Below, piece after piece: positions 1 to 9,077 of a stretch of DNA of 64,000 nucleotides. Position 1 is the first letter of the stretch. Every line of letters begins with the position of its first letter. The notes under the pieces are model-generated. The model was not told the DNA's origin. It ran no database searches and saw only the letters and a list, made by a program, of their open reading frames with translations. The position numbers were made by a program, and so were the translations under genes. The stretch is from Ostreococcus lucimarinus CCE9901. Lineage: Eukaryota > Chlorophyta > Mamiellophyceae > Mamiellales > Bathycoccaceae. Where the stretch lies: contig NC_009366.1 in the NCBI RefSeq assembly GCF_000092065.1, positions 254,001 through 318,000 on the forward strand, read 5' to 3'.

Positions 1-341
1 AAATGAAAAAATATCATACTCTCCCGCGAACGCATCGCTCGCCAGCGCGTCCCTGAGCGCCTCGAGCGCCATCTCTCCGTAATCCGTCCCCCCCGCATCG
101 ATCGCTTCGCCTCCCACCTCCAATTCCTCATCCGCCGCCACCTCCTCCTCGACGTCGAAGTCTTCGTCCAGCGCCTCCTCGTCGTCCTCGTCCTCGTCCT
201 CGTCCGCCGCCGTCCTCCCTCGATTGTTCGACTTCGCCGCGAGCGTCCGCGCGCCCCACCCTCGCCTCGCGCCCTCGATCGCGCCCTCGATCCCGATCCC
301 GCGCCCGCGCGCGCGCGCGCGCGTCGTCGCCGGCCGCCACA

Positions 342-372
<31 letters not shown>

Positions 373-462
373 GCGCGCGCGCGTCGCGAGCCGTCGTCGC
401 GCGACGACGTCGCCGCATCGCGCGCGCGTCATCACCGCGCGCGCCGTCGCCATCGCTCGCAT
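1..462 (-). CDS. N-terminal part of a plastid-type protein, possibly RimP-like; runs off the left edge
   Basis: On the minus strand an open frame starts with ATG at 462 (second in-frame ATG at 453) and stays open to base 1, giving 154 codons. The first ~80 residues are rich in Arg, Ala and Thr with a run of nine Thr, like a plastid or mitochondrial transit peptide. Then come an acidic stretch (ADEDEDEDDEEALDEDF) and a more ordered segment, ITEMALEALRDALASDAF, ending in EYDIFSF. In plant and algal RimP (ribosome maturation factor) proteins an acidic linker is followed by a helix and a strand of this kind, so RimP-like is my best guess. That match is weak because the diagnostic domain lies outside the window. 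The gene is divergent from the one at 591. Confidence 0.6.
343..371. repeat. (CGT)n trinucleotide tract
   Basis: About ten copies of CGT. Read on the minus strand it encodes the poly-Thr run in the putative transit peptide of the truncated gene at the left edge. Similar tracts occur in two other N-terminal regions of the window (33815-33846 and 34030-34062). Confidence 0.85.
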
Positions 463-590
463 CGTCGCGCGTCGCGACGTCGCGTCGTCGCGATGTCGCG
501 ACCGAACGCGCCGAACGCGCGACGACGCGACGACGCCGCCGATCGCGACATCGCGACGCCGACGACGCCGACGACCCGAGCGCGACGGCG

Positions 591-1277
591 ATGAGCGACG
601 CGCCACCGACGAGCGACGCCGGTGCGGGACGCGCGCGACGCGTCGGCCTCCTCGAGGCGCTCGCGGGGACGCTCGCGCGATGCGAGGAGCGATTGAACGA
701 GGTGAACGATAAGTACACGTTCGAGCTGTGCCCGGAGTACAGGCTGAAGATGGGAAAGACGATCGGACGAGCGACGAGGGTGGGGATGACGTACGACGCC
801 CACGCGCGAAGGTACAGGGTGGCGGTGAAACACGCGGTGAGGGGAGGTAAAGACGAAGACGAAGACGAAGACGAGGACGAGGACGAGGCGACGGCGCGAG
901 CGAGGCCGATGTTTTGGAAGGCGATGAAGAAGATCGTGTTCGATCCGGAGGAGAAAAGAGTGGAAGTGTTCACGCAGCGATTGTCGTGCGGGCCGCTGTC
1001 GCTTCGAGGGGTCGGAGAGTACGACGTCGAACGAAGCGAGTGGGGACTGCGGTGGCAGCTGCAGACGTTTCACAAGGAAAAGAAACGATTGCGTTCGGCG
1101 GAAGTGAAGCTCACGGAGCGCGTGCGAGGGTGCATGCGTTGGGATGTGTCGAGCGCGGCGCCGGAAGTTGAGGGAAAGGTTGGATCGGGGGAGAAGTTCA
1201 CGTTTGACGTCGACGTGGGATCGTACCACGTCAGCGTTCCGCGTTTAGAGTTGAAGATTGATCTCGACCATATGTGA
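591..1277 (+). CDS. Unrecognised 228-aa protein with an acidic central run
   Basis: The frame starts at the first ATG after the divergent promoter and ends at the TGA just before the threonine deaminase gene, which it faces tail to tail with 68 bp between. I do not recognise the family. Residues 1-25 are low complexity. From about residue 45 there are many short alternating hydrophobic/polar segments (for example RVGMTYDAHARRYRVAV, FTFDVDVGSYHVSV, LELKIDL), interrupted by a Asp/Glu run at about residues 86-98. The alternating pattern is what a beta-barrel or beta-sandwich would show, and plant chloroplast outer-envelope porins of similar size come to mind, but no signature motif confirms this. 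No transmembrane helix or signal peptide is evident. Confidence 0.65.
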   Translation: MSDAPPTSDAGAGRARRVGLLEALAGTLARCEERLNEVNDKYTFELCPEYRLKMGKTIGRATRVGMTYDAHARRYRVAVKHAVRGGKDEDEDEDEDEDEATARARPMFWKAMKKIVFDPEEKRVEVFTQRLSCGPLSLRGVGEYDVERSEWGLRWQLQTFHKEKKRLRSAEVKLTERVRGCMRWDVSSAAPEVEGKVGSGEKFTFDVDVGSYHVSVPRLELKIDLDHM

Positions 1278-1345
1278 TGCGTAAGCATAGGTTACAATTT
1301 TTCGCGGTTCGCGTGCGCGACTAAGGCTACGAGTTGCTTCAGAAC

Positions 1346-3103
1346 TCACCCGAAGAGAGTTTTGAAGGCGATGTTCGAACTCATGTCGTCGTACTTGTAC
1401 CCGCAGCCGTCTAAGCACTCCTCAAACACCTCGCGTTCTTCTTCAGCGACTTGCACGCCGAAAAGAACCTGACCGACGCGACCACCGTCGTTGCGGTAAT
1501 GCGTCATTGAGATCGACCACTTAGGACTGATGAACTCGAGGAAGTTTCCGAGCGCGCCCGCGCGTTCGGGAATTTCAACCTTGTACAACCTTTCGTTTTC
1601 AACTCTGCCTTGCCCACCAGTCATGTGGCGAAGGTGAAATTGCGTCGTCGCATCGTTAGACAAGTCGACCGTCTTGAAACCTAACGCTTCCATCCGCTGC
1701 ATCGTGTTCTGAACGTCCTTTAAATCGGAAACCTCGATCGAGTACAGCACGCGCGCGTCCGCCCCTTGCACGCGATATTTAAATTCTGAAATATTGATAT
1801 CCCCGACGGTCTCCACAAATCGCTTGAATTCGCCATTCTTCTCGGGAATGATACTCAAAAGTGTGGCTTCTTCCTTACCCCCTTGATCTGCGATCTCAGA
1901 AATCACGCGAAGACGATCAAAGTTCATGTTCGCCCCCGATGTCACGGCGATGACTTTACCGGTGACGCCGTGCGCTTGGCAATACGCCTTGGCGCCAGCC
2001 ACTGCGACTGCACCCGCTGGTTCGAGGATCGAACGAGTGTCACCGAATACGTCTTTGATCGCGGAAGCGATTTGATCCGTTTTCACGGTGATGATACCGT
2101 CAATCATGGTTTGAATAATCTCAAAGCAATCGCGCCCTGGCTCACGAACTGCGACGCCGTCGGCAAAGCCGTCCACTTTCGACAACTTCACAATCTCACC
2201 GCGAGCCAAAGATAAAGTCATCGCGTTTGCGCCCGCTGGTTCAACACCAATCACGCGAATTTCGGGTCGAATAGCCTTGATGTACGCCACCATGCCCGCC
2301 GCGAGCCCGCCGCCGCCGATGGGCACAAAGATGATTTCCGCCGAGGGCAACTGACGCATAACCTCTACGCCCACGGTGCCCTGACCCGCTATGACGTAAG
2401 GATCATCAAACGGGGGAATATATGTCAGGCCTTCCGCCGCGGCGCGCTCTTTCGCGTACGCCTGGGTGGCGTCGTAGTTTTCCCCGACCAATTCCACCGT
2501 CCCACCGAGTCGACGAACCGCCTCCACTTTGATGGCGGGCGTCGTCACCGGCATGGCGATGATCGCCTTACAGTTCAGCTTTTGCCCTGAAAGCGCCACC
2601 CCCTGCGCGTGGTTCCCCGCACTGGACGTAATGACCCCTCTCGCTCGCTCTTCTTCCGTCAATTGCTTCATCTTATTGTACGCCCCTCGAATCTTAAACG
2701 AAAACACCGGCTGCAAGTCTTCTCGTTTGAGATAAATTTGCGCCCCGACCCGATCGCTCAATCGCGGGGCGAGCTCAAGCGGGGACTCGATCGCGACATC
2801 GTACACATCAGCGGTCAAAATCGCTCGCACGTACCACGCCTCTCGCGCCACGTCCGAATCTTTTGCCTCTGGCCGCATCACCGGCCCGATTTCCCCGTCG
2901 AGCAAAATCAAATCCTCTGGATCGACGAGCGGTAACTCCCCCACGAACGGGGCGGGGCGCACCAGCGGCGCGAACACATTCGTGCGCGTGCGTCTGGCGC
3001 GTTCATTTGTCGTCGTTCGACTCGACGTCGACGGGCGACGCGAACATCTTCGAGCCGTGAGCCCTGGCGCTGGGACGGCGGCGGCGAAGCCTCGCGCGAG
3101 CAT
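1346..3103 (-). CDS. ilvA/OMR1: Threonine deaminase (biosynthetic, plastid)
   Basis: 585 aa. PLP enzyme that converts threonine to 2-oxobutyrate plus ammonia, the committed step of isoleucine synthesis. Residues 1-60 are Arg/Ser/Thr rich, like a plastid transit peptide. The PLP lysine lies in VFSFKIRGAYN (Lys about 137). SSAGNHAQGVA follows, and the glycine loop GGGGLAAGM is at about 264. From about residue 400 to the end there are two ACT-like regulatory segments (LLSIIPEKNGEFKRFVETV and YKVEIPERAGALGNFLEFI), the place where isoleucine feedback acts in this family. Length and domain order match plant and E. coli type enzymes with the double regulatory domain. ATG at 3103 is the natural start. 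The 291 bp upstream, to the RAD51D stop, holds no gene I can see. Confidence 0.95.
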   Translation of the reverse strand: MLARGFAAAVPAPGLTARRCSRRPSTSSRTTTNERARRTRTNVFAPLVRPAPFVGELPLVDPEDLILLDGEIGPVMRPEAKDSDVAREAWYVRAILTADVYDVAIESPLELAPRLSDRVGAQIYLKREDLQPVFSFKIRGAYNKMKQLTEEERARGVITSSAGNHAQGVALSGQKLNCKAIIAMPVTTPAIKVEAVRRLGGTVELVGENYDATQAYAKERAAAEGLTYIPPFDDPYVIAGQGTVGVEVMRQLPSAEIIFVPIGGGGLAAGMVAYIKAIRPEIRVIGVEPAGANAMTLSLARGEIVKLSKVDGFADGVAVREPGRDCFEIIQTMIDGIITVKTDQIASAIKDVFGDTRSILEPAGAVAVAGAKAYCQAHGVTGKVIAVTSGANMNFDRLRVISEIADQGGKEEATLLSIIPEKNGEFKRFVETVGDINISEFKYRVQGADARVLYSIEVSDLKDVQNTMQRMEALGFKTVDLSNDATTQFHLRHMTGGQGRVENERLYKVEIPERAGALGNFLEFISPKWSISMTHYRNDGGRVGQVLFGVQVAEEEREVFEECLDGCGYKYDDMSSNIAFKTLFG

Positions 3104-3394
3104 CGTCGTGCGCGAAGCGACGCGTGCGGTGGAACGAGATCGTTCGCGTTAGATGCGTGCGACCTCGTCGAGCGGTCACGCGCGGTTTGACGCGCGCGCG
3201 TATGTGACGAAAGACTGATTTTCCACGAGGAGGATTCGAGGAGGATTCGTCGTTTGGAGCGCGTCGGCGCGAACGCGTTTGAGGTTCTAATTTCGACTAA
3301 CATCGCTCTATCGTTTTCATCGTTCGCGTGCGCTAATTCTATTTTTACGTTTTTGACGTTTCGTTCGTCGGTGGGCGTTGGTCGCGCGTCGGAA

Positions 3395-4414
3395 TCACTG
3401 CGTCGGGGCGCCGTGGATGTTGTTTGATCCTATGCGATATTTGACGGGCTTGGCGGAGACGCCGTACACGATGGAGGCGCTGTGCCAACCAGTGCCTGGA
3501 ATCTTGGATAACCGTATCCGACGGTGCGGCACGGCCGTCCAACGCGTCCCGAGAGCGGGCTTCAAGTTACTCCCGTGATCGTCCGCGAGTGAATCTTGAC
3601 CGGCGCTCACCGTGTGGTTGGTGTAGAGCGCCGCCGTCTTTCGCGTCGTCGCCAGGCCGCGAAGCATGGCGGCCACCGTGGCCATGATGGTGTACCCTTG
3701 ATGATGCGCCTTCGTCAGCAAGGGTGACAGCAACGCGGAAAGCGAATCTATCACGAGTAATCCCATGGTGGCGCGCTCCGGATTGTTATCGTCCTCGCTC
3801 GCCTCTTCGCCGAGTTGCGACAGTAAAGTTAACAACGAAAACACGTCGTGACACTTGTGAACGGCGATCAAATTCAGCGTCTTGTCCAAGTGCTCCTCCA
3901 CCACCGCCTTTTCCGCGTCCTCGGCGAAGAACCCACGATGTAACTGCTTGATTCGGGTCGCCGAAAACCCGCCGGTGGTGTCCACGTACACGACTCGATT
4001 ATCGAGCGCCGCGAAACTCGCCGCCGCGCTCAGACACAACTGCGTCTTCCCGCTCGCGCTCGGCCCCGTGATCTCGATCAACTGCCCTTGTCGTAATCCC
4101 CCCCCCAACAGCTCATCGATCGCGTCGCATCCCGTGGGTAAGATCTCCAACAAGCTCAACTGTCGCTCGACGTCCGAGCCGTTCACCGCGTTCGCGCACG
4201 TCTCGTTATAAATCTCCTCCACGATCGCCCGTCGTCGCGCCTCCGCCCCGCCGCGCCCCATCGACCGTCGTCGCGCTCCCCCACCGCCCGTCCCGTCCCC
4301 GTCGCGCCCGTTTCCGTCGTCGTCGCCGCACAGCGCGTCCGCGAGCGCGCGATTTTTCGCCAGCGCCCGTCGCGCGCGCGCCGTCTCGCGCGCCCTCGCG
4401 TCGTCCGCCTCCAT
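3395..4414 (-). CDS. RAD51D: RAD51 paralogue, RAD51D-like recombinase
   Basis: 339 aa RecA/RAD51-family ATPase. Walker A is GPSASGKT at residues 117-124; Walker B is in GLLVIDSLSALL at about 221. The segment ILPTGCDAIDELLGGGL, followed by RQGQLIEITG and then a YVDTTGGFSATRIKQL strand-helix, fits RAD51D better than RAD51, DMC1 or XRCC2. RAD51D acts in the BCDX2 paralogue complex in homologous recombination and, in plants, also in immune gene expression. The first ~60 residues are an acidic/Arg low-complexity extension. Start is ATG 4414. The gene is divergent from eIF3m. Confidence 0.85.
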   Translation of the reverse strand: MEADDARARETARARRALAKNRALADALCGDDDGNGRDGDGTGGGGARRRSMGRGGAEARRRAIVEEIYNETCANAVNGSDVERQLSLLEILPTGCDAIDELLGGGLRQGQLIEITGPSASGKTQLCLSAAASFAALDNRVVYVDTTGGFSATRIKQLHRGFFAEDAEKAVVEEHLDKTLNLIAVHKCHDVFSLLTLLSQLGEEASEDDNNPERATMGLLVIDSLSALLSPLLTKAHHQGYTIMATVAAMLRGLATTRKTAALYTNHTVSAGQDSLADDHGSNLKPALGTRWTAVPHRRIRLSKIPGTGWHSASIVYGVSAKPVKYRIGSNNIHGAPTQ

Positions 4415-4727
4415 CCGTCGAGGCGCGCGCGCGCGTCACCGATCGTCGCCGATCGCGCGACCGCCGGCGCGGCGCGCGCGCGTCGCGCGGTGCCGCGGTC
4501 GCGCGGTCGACGCGACGTCGCGTCGACGCGCCTCGGACGTTCGCACTGTTTACCCATACACAAACCAGTACTCTTGAGTCATGAACCGTCAATAAAAGGG
4601 ACTCCCGGCGGCGCCGATCGATCGACCGCCGACGACGACGCGACGCGACCGACGGCGACACATCGCGACGCGCGCTCGAACGCGCGAACCGCTCGAACGC
4701 CGCGACCGACGGCCCGCGAACGCGCCG
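4415..4727. other. Divergent promoter region RAD51D / eIF3m (313 bp)
   Basis: No gene is supported here. The RAD51D-proximal 130 bases are almost pure CG-rich trinucleotides. The middle (about 4545-4600) is more AT-rich and contains the shared 14-mer at 4545-4558. Open frames across this stretch are GC-driven shadows. Confidence 0.7.
4545..4558 (+). promoter_or_regulatory. Shared 14-mer promoter motif, copy 1
   Basis: ACTGTTTACCCATA lies 169 bp upstream of the eIF3m ATG, inside the RAD51D/eIF3m divergent gap. The same 14 bases recur at 31717-31730 (reverse strand) and 44725-44738. See the finding on ribosome-biogenesis promoters. The function is inferred. Confidence 0.6.
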
Positions 4728-5948
4728 ATGCCGCTCGTCGAGCGCGCGAGCGACGGCGGCGCGTCGCCGGCGCTCGTCGCGGCGTGCGAGACGCTCGGGG
4801 TTTTGATCCACGGCGAGACGGAGCGACGCGCGACGGAGCGCGCGGACGAGGACGACGCGAGCGAGGCGCGGGAGACGGCGAAGGAGGGCGCGAGCGACGT
4901 CGAGGATGGAGAGGCGGAGAAGTTCGCGAGGGCGCTGAGCGCGAAACCGCGAGGGGAGGTTTTGGAGGCGCTGACGGGACACGCGGAGACGCTGTTCGGC
5001 GACGGGGGGGATAAGGAGGTGAGCGGCGTCGTGGCGGTGATGGCGAATCTGGCGGGAGACGATGGGGGGGCGATGAAACGCGTGATGGAGTGCGTGACGG
5101 CGAGCGTGAGCGAACGAGTGAGTCTGCGGGTGCGGTGCGCGATTGCGTTGTACAACGACGCCGACGCGAAGGATGGGGAGACAAAGCTTGAATTGTTTGA
5201 AAAGATTGCGGCGTATTGCGTCGCGGCGAAACAAAAGCAAGTGTTACCCATGCTCGTCGCGCACGCGAGCGAGGCCAAGGCGTGGGGCGGCGAGGTCAAG
5301 ACGCAGCGCAGAGTGTTGAAGTTGTGCGTCGATTTGCTCCGAGAGTTGGAGGGTCGCGAGGAGGAGTTGTTCTCGTGCATGATCAAGTATTTAGCGACGT
5401 TTGAAAACGACAGTGGAGCCGTCGCGGAGGCGGCGGATATCGCCAAGGAAACCGCGCGCATATTCATCAGCTCGCCGACGATGTTCCACGGGGATTTCTT
5501 AGCGCTCAAGGGGATGCAACATTTGCAATCCGCCGACGCCAACGCGCTCAAGCTCTTGTCCACCATGCTCACGGGCTCCGTGGCCGACTACAACGCCTTG
5601 GTCAAGGCGAACGGGTCGATCGTCTCCGGTCTCGGCTTAGACGCCGATGACTGCGTGGCAAAGATGCGCATGATGGCGCTGGCGGCGCTCGGTAAGAAGG
5701 GCGACGCGTCGTACTCTGAAATCAAGGAGGCGATGCAGTGCGACGACGGTGAGGTTGAGGAATGGGTCGTGCGCGCAGTTGGCGCGGGTGTGGTCGACGC
5801 GAAGATGGATCAAATGAAGCAACGCGTTGTTTTCACTAGATGCACCGACCGCGTATTCACTGGTGCCGAGTGGCAAGAGTTGAGCTCGCGCATAACGCAG
5901 TGGCGAGGCAAGATCGCCGCGCTTCAAAAGACGTTGTCGGCAAACTAA
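4728..5948 (+). CDS. EIF3M: Translation initiation factor eIF3 subunit M (PCI domain)
   Basis: 406 aa. eIF3m is a PCI-domain subunit of the octameric core of eIF3, which loads mRNA and initiator tRNA on the 40S subunit. The C-terminal third shows the PCI winged-helix pattern: VAKMRMMALAALGKKG, then YSEIKEAMQCDDGEVEEWVV, then VVDAKMDQMKQRVVF and VFTGAEWQELSSRITQW. The order and length match eIF3m rather than the COP9 subunit CSN7. The N-terminal half is helical and acidic. The gene runs toward ATG16, with 65 bp between the stops. Confidence 0.88.
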   Translation: MPLVERASDGGASPALVAACETLGVLIHGETERRATERADEDDASEARETAKEGASDVEDGEAEKFARALSAKPRGEVLEALTGHAETLFGDGGDKEVSGVVAVMANLAGDDGGAMKRVMECVTASVSERVSLRVRCAIALYNDADAKDGETKLELFEKIAAYCVAAKQKQVLPMLVAHASEAKAWGGEVKTQRRVLKLCVDLLRELEGREEELFSCMIKYLATFENDSGAVAEAADIAKETARIFISSPTMFHGDFLALKGMQHLQSADANALKLLSTMLTGSVADYNALVKANGSIVSGLGLDADDCVAKMRMMALAALGKKGDASYSEIKEAMQCDDGEVEEWVVRAVGAGVVDAKMDQMKQRVVFTRCTDRVFTGAEWQELSSRITQWRGKIAALQKTLSAN

Positions 5949-6013
5949 CTCTCTAGTCGATTGAATGTTCATCAATACAACGAACCTATCTATAAACTAC
6001 AACTTTGAATGCA

Positions 6014-7696
6014 CTATTCCCACAGCAGACACACGCCATTTTTGCACGCCGACGCGAGCACGCCCGCCGCGTTCCACGCGCACGTCGCGACGACGGCGTC
6101 GTGACCGTGCAACGTCGTCATCAAGCGTCCGCCCTGTACACGCCAGATGAATAACGCCCCGTCTGCCCCGCCAGATGCGATATGTTGTCCATCCGGTGAC
6201 ACGCAAGGATTACTCCAATCAGTGCCGACGCGATATTTTGGCGCGGAGAACGTTTGCACGACGTCCATTGTTCGAATATCGACGAGTTTCAACGTGTTGT
6301 CGCGACTGTTTGTCAGAATTTCGTTTTGATTTGGCGTATCGAAGACGGCGGTGATTAAACCATTATGCACCTTCGTTTCGCGCGCTACGTTCCCCGCGCG
6401 AAGATCCCACGCGCGAATCGCGCCATCAAAGTGACCGGAATACGCTTGCTGTTCGTTTGCGTCGAAGACGACCGAGTACACGCCGCTTGAAGTCAACATG
6501 GATGACGTTACGTGTCCACGATTGAGATCCCAAAGCTTCACGTTCCGGTCCTGAGAGCACGAAATCGCGCGCTTAGCATCAATCTGGCTGATTCGCGCCG
6601 ACGTCACCTTTTGCGCGTGCCCAGTGAGTCGGTGCCGTACGCGACCGGTGAGCGCGTCCCAAAGCTGGAGCGAGCAATCGGTCGAGGTCCCGAGGACGAG
6701 CGAGTCGTCGGCGCTAAATGTAACATCTAATGCTGCACCGAGCAAACCAGTCAATTCGCTGGTTCGTGCGCCCGTATTCGTGTCGAACATAGCGATTACC
6801 TTGTCCTCTCCGGCGCTTGCTACGGTGAAACCATCGTGCGAGAGGGCGACACGGTGCGTCCCACCCTTGTTACTTTGTAAAATATGTCTCTTCTTCGAAG
6901 GCACGACGTTGCTCATGACGGTAGACATCGAAAGCGCCTTCATACTCGCCGCCGAGGCCTCAGCGAGACTCTCCGCCCTCGCATTCAATTCTACGCTCTT
7001 CTTTTGTCGCAACAAATCAGCGTACAAATCGTTAATTTCATTCATCTTCTCCGCCTCCTTCGTCTTCATCTCCATCAGTCGCTCCACAAGCTCTGCATTC
7101 TCCTTTTCTAACTTTTCTACCTTCCCCAACACCGCGTTCTTCATCGCCGATTGGGATTCTGCCTCGTCCAACGCCTGCGATTCTGCCCGCCGCGCCGCGC
7201 TCGAAGCCTCCTCCGCGTCCCTCACTCGTCGTTCCAATCGCTCTTTATCCGCCGTCAACGTCTCCACGACGCGTTCAGAGTCTAAACGCGCCATTTCCTC
7301 GCGAACCAGCGCCTCTTTCGCCTGAATCGCTTCTCGACTCGCTTCGTCGCGTCTTCCGTACGCCTCCGTCAGCTCGACGCGCGCCCGCGTCGCCGCATCG
7401 TCGCTGTCGTCGCCCTCTTCCCCCCCCCGCGCGCGCGCGAGCGCCAACTCGCGCTCGGCACGCATTGTTCGCGTCTCCGCCACCTCAAGCGCGCGCATCG
7501 CTTTACACAGCGCGTCGTCGCGGTCCATCACCGCGCTGCGCCAACGCTCCAGCTCGGCAAACAATTCATCAAACGTCGCCTCTGTCGGCGCTCTCGCGCG
7601 TCGATCGCGCTCGACGACCGCGTGACGAATGATCGTCGTCGCGTCCGCCGCCCCGCTGACGTCGAGCGCGCCGTCGGCGTCGGCGTCGTCCGCCAT
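6014..7696 (-). CDS. ATG16: Autophagy protein ATG16 (coiled coil plus WD40 propeller)
   Basis: 560 aa from ATG 7696. A longer upstream frame exists, but it is Arg/Ala filler that overlaps the divergent gene, so I reject it. The N-terminus IIRHAVVERDRRARAP resembles the ATG5-binding helix of ATG16. Residues ~40-240 form a long coiled coil (ELERWRSAVMDRDDALCKAM through EKMNEINDLYADLLRQKKSV). From about residue 265 there are WD40 repeats with SLQLWDAL, NVKLWDLN, AIRAWDLR and LFIWRV signatures, ending CLLWE. ATG16 joins the ATG5-ATG12 conjugate and directs ATG8 lipidation at the phagophore. The C-terminal propeller is the animal/plant form, absent from yeast Atg16. Confidence 0.88.
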   Translation of the reverse strand: MADDADADGALDVSGAADATTIIRHAVVERDRRARAPTEATFDELFAELERWRSAVMDRDDALCKAMRALEVAETRTMRAERELALARARGGEEGDDSDDAATRARVELTEAYGRRDEASREAIQAKEALVREEMARLDSERVVETLTADKERLERRVRDAEEASSAARRAESQALDEAESQSAMKNAVLGKVEKLEKENAELVERLMEMKTKEAEKMNEINDLYADLLRQKKSVELNARAESLAEASAASMKALSMSTVMSNVVPSKKRHILQSNKGGTHRVALSHDGFTVASAGEDKVIAMFDTNTGARTSELTGLLGAALDVTFSADDSLVLGTSTDCSLQLWDALTGRVRHRLTGHAQKVTSARISQIDAKRAISCSQDRNVKLWDLNRGHVTSSMLTSSGVYSVVFDANEQQAYSGHFDGAIRAWDLRAGNVARETKVHNGLITAVFDTPNQNEILTNSRDNTLKLVDIRTMDVVQTFSAPKYRVGTDWSNPCVSPDGQHIASGGADGALFIWRVQGGRLMTTLHGHDAVVATCAWNAAGVLASACKNGVCLLWE

Positions 7697-7836
7697 GACG
7701 CGTCGCGCACTGATGCCACCGGTCGCGTCACTCGTCGCCGCGTCGACTCGGACGACCTCCGACGCGCGCGCGTCGAGCGACGGGCGCGCGCGAGGCGCTC
7801 TCGGCGACGCTCGGGGCGCGCGCGCGCGTCGAGTCG

Positions 7837-8985
7837 ATGCGCGTCGTCGGCGCCGTTTCGTGTGCCCCAACGACCTCGAATCAGGACGACGACGACGACG
7901 ACGCACGCGCGGTGGCGTCGCTGCGCGCGCGCTTGCACGCCCCGCGACACGGCGAGACGTTGCGCGCGAAGTGTGTGCGTCTGCGCGACGCGGTTCGATC
8001 GCGGACGTGCTCGAGCTCGGAGATAAAGGGGAGACTCGCTCGCCGCGCCGAGACGAGCGCGCTGGCGGCGCTCGAGCGATGGGCGACGACGGCGCGAGCG
8101 ATCGAGGTTGATCTCGAACGAATCGTGCGAGGTGATGTCGATAAAAAATCGTTGAGCGCGATGGGAGAGGAAGTGACGCGAGCGTTACGAGATTTTGAGT
8201 GGTATTTGCGAGAACATGACGTGATGGAAGATTTGCCATTCGTCGTCGACGACGACTGCGAGACGCGCTCGAGCGATGAAACGACGATCGATTTGATGCG
8301 TAAGGTGCTCGAAAAAGACGTTAAAGACGATGATGCATCGATACTGGACACGATGTGCGATGAATTACGCGCGCGCGAGAGTGATTACGCGTGGCGAGGG
8401 GCGTTGTTAGGGGAGGTGGAAAACCAAGCTCGCGCGCGCGGATGGAGTTCGGAGAATTTCTCTTACGGATCGACGCCGTTCGCGTCGTGGGTCGCGGTAT
8501 TCGTGCAATGCGATGAATTGCGCGAACGCGCGAAAACGCTAGAGGAAGATGACTTAAAGTACGTCGTTTTCGGAAGCTCTGCTGGGTGGTTGGTGTTCTA
8601 TGCCGCGACGACGTTTCGCGGCGCGCGATGCGAAGGATTTGAAATTCTCGAGACTCTCCACGCAACTGCTTCGCACGTGTTGGAGGGCGCCGAAAAAAAA
8701 GCATGCAAAAAGTTCAATGTGAATTTTTGCAACGCTGACATGCTTTCGTCATCGCTGTGCGACGTCGGTATCATCGTTCTCACCTCCATGTGTTGGGACG
8801 ACGCCGTGTACGACGCCGTGCTCGAAAAACTCGCCGAAGAGCTCCGAGCGGGTGCGTTTGTGATCGATTACCGGGGAAATCTCGCGCAAAAAGACAAGTT
8901 TGCGCTCGTCTCAAAAGATTCCTTGCGCGCGCCGGTGAGTTGGAATCCAGGTCAGCGATTTTATGTCTTCAAAAAGGTGGCGTAA
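7837..8985 (+). CDS. SAM-dependent methyltransferase-like protein
   Basis: 382 aa, starting at ATG 7837, 140 bp from the ATG16 start. Residues ~220-380 look like a class I Rossmann methyltransferase: the strand-loop YVVFGSSAGWLVFYAATTF stands where motif I (GxGxG) would be, followed by EGFEILETL (the acidic strand-2 position), VNFCNADMLSS (NAD/NxD position) and GIIVLTSMCWDD (motif IV), then LRAGAFVIDY. The loop GSSAGW is a weak version of the SAM-binding glycine motif. The layout resembles DOT1-like or small plant/algal methyltransferases of unknown substrate. The N-terminal half is helical and charged with no domain I know. Function is not assigned. Confidence 0.7.
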   Translation: MRVVGAVSCAPTTSNQDDDDDDARAVASLRARLHAPRHGETLRAKCVRLRDAVRSRTCSSSEIKGRLARRAETSALAALERWATTARAIEVDLERIVRGDVDKKSLSAMGEEVTRALRDFEWYLREHDVMEDLPFVVDDDCETRSSDETTIDLMRKVLEKDVKDDDASILDTMCDELRARESDYAWRGALLGEVENQARARGWSSENFSYGSTPFASWVAVFVQCDELRERAKTLEEDDLKYVVFGSSAGWLVFYAATTFRGARCEGFEILETLHATASHVLEGAEKKACKKFNVNFCNADMLSSSLCDVGIIVLTSMCWDDAVYDAVLEKLAEELRAGAFVIDYRGNLAQKDKFALVSKDSLRAPVSWNPGQRFYVFKKVA

Positions 8986-9077
8986 ACGCCGCCTTTCGAG
9001 GCGCGCGGACAAGCGTTAACAAACAAGCGCCATCAACCCTGGCGCGCGCGCGCGCGTAGGGTTTGAGCTTTGGGTCC

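Noticed and set aside
128-973. Long minus-strand frame across the first two genes
   Set aside because: Ser and Arg runs from CG-rich trinucleotides, antisense to a better frame. The real partial gene is in another minus-strand frame starting at 462.
7697-8239. N-terminal extension of ATG16
   Set aside because: Overlaps the divergent methyltransferase-like gene and is low-complexity Arg/Ala; the ATG16 helix begins just after ATG 7696.
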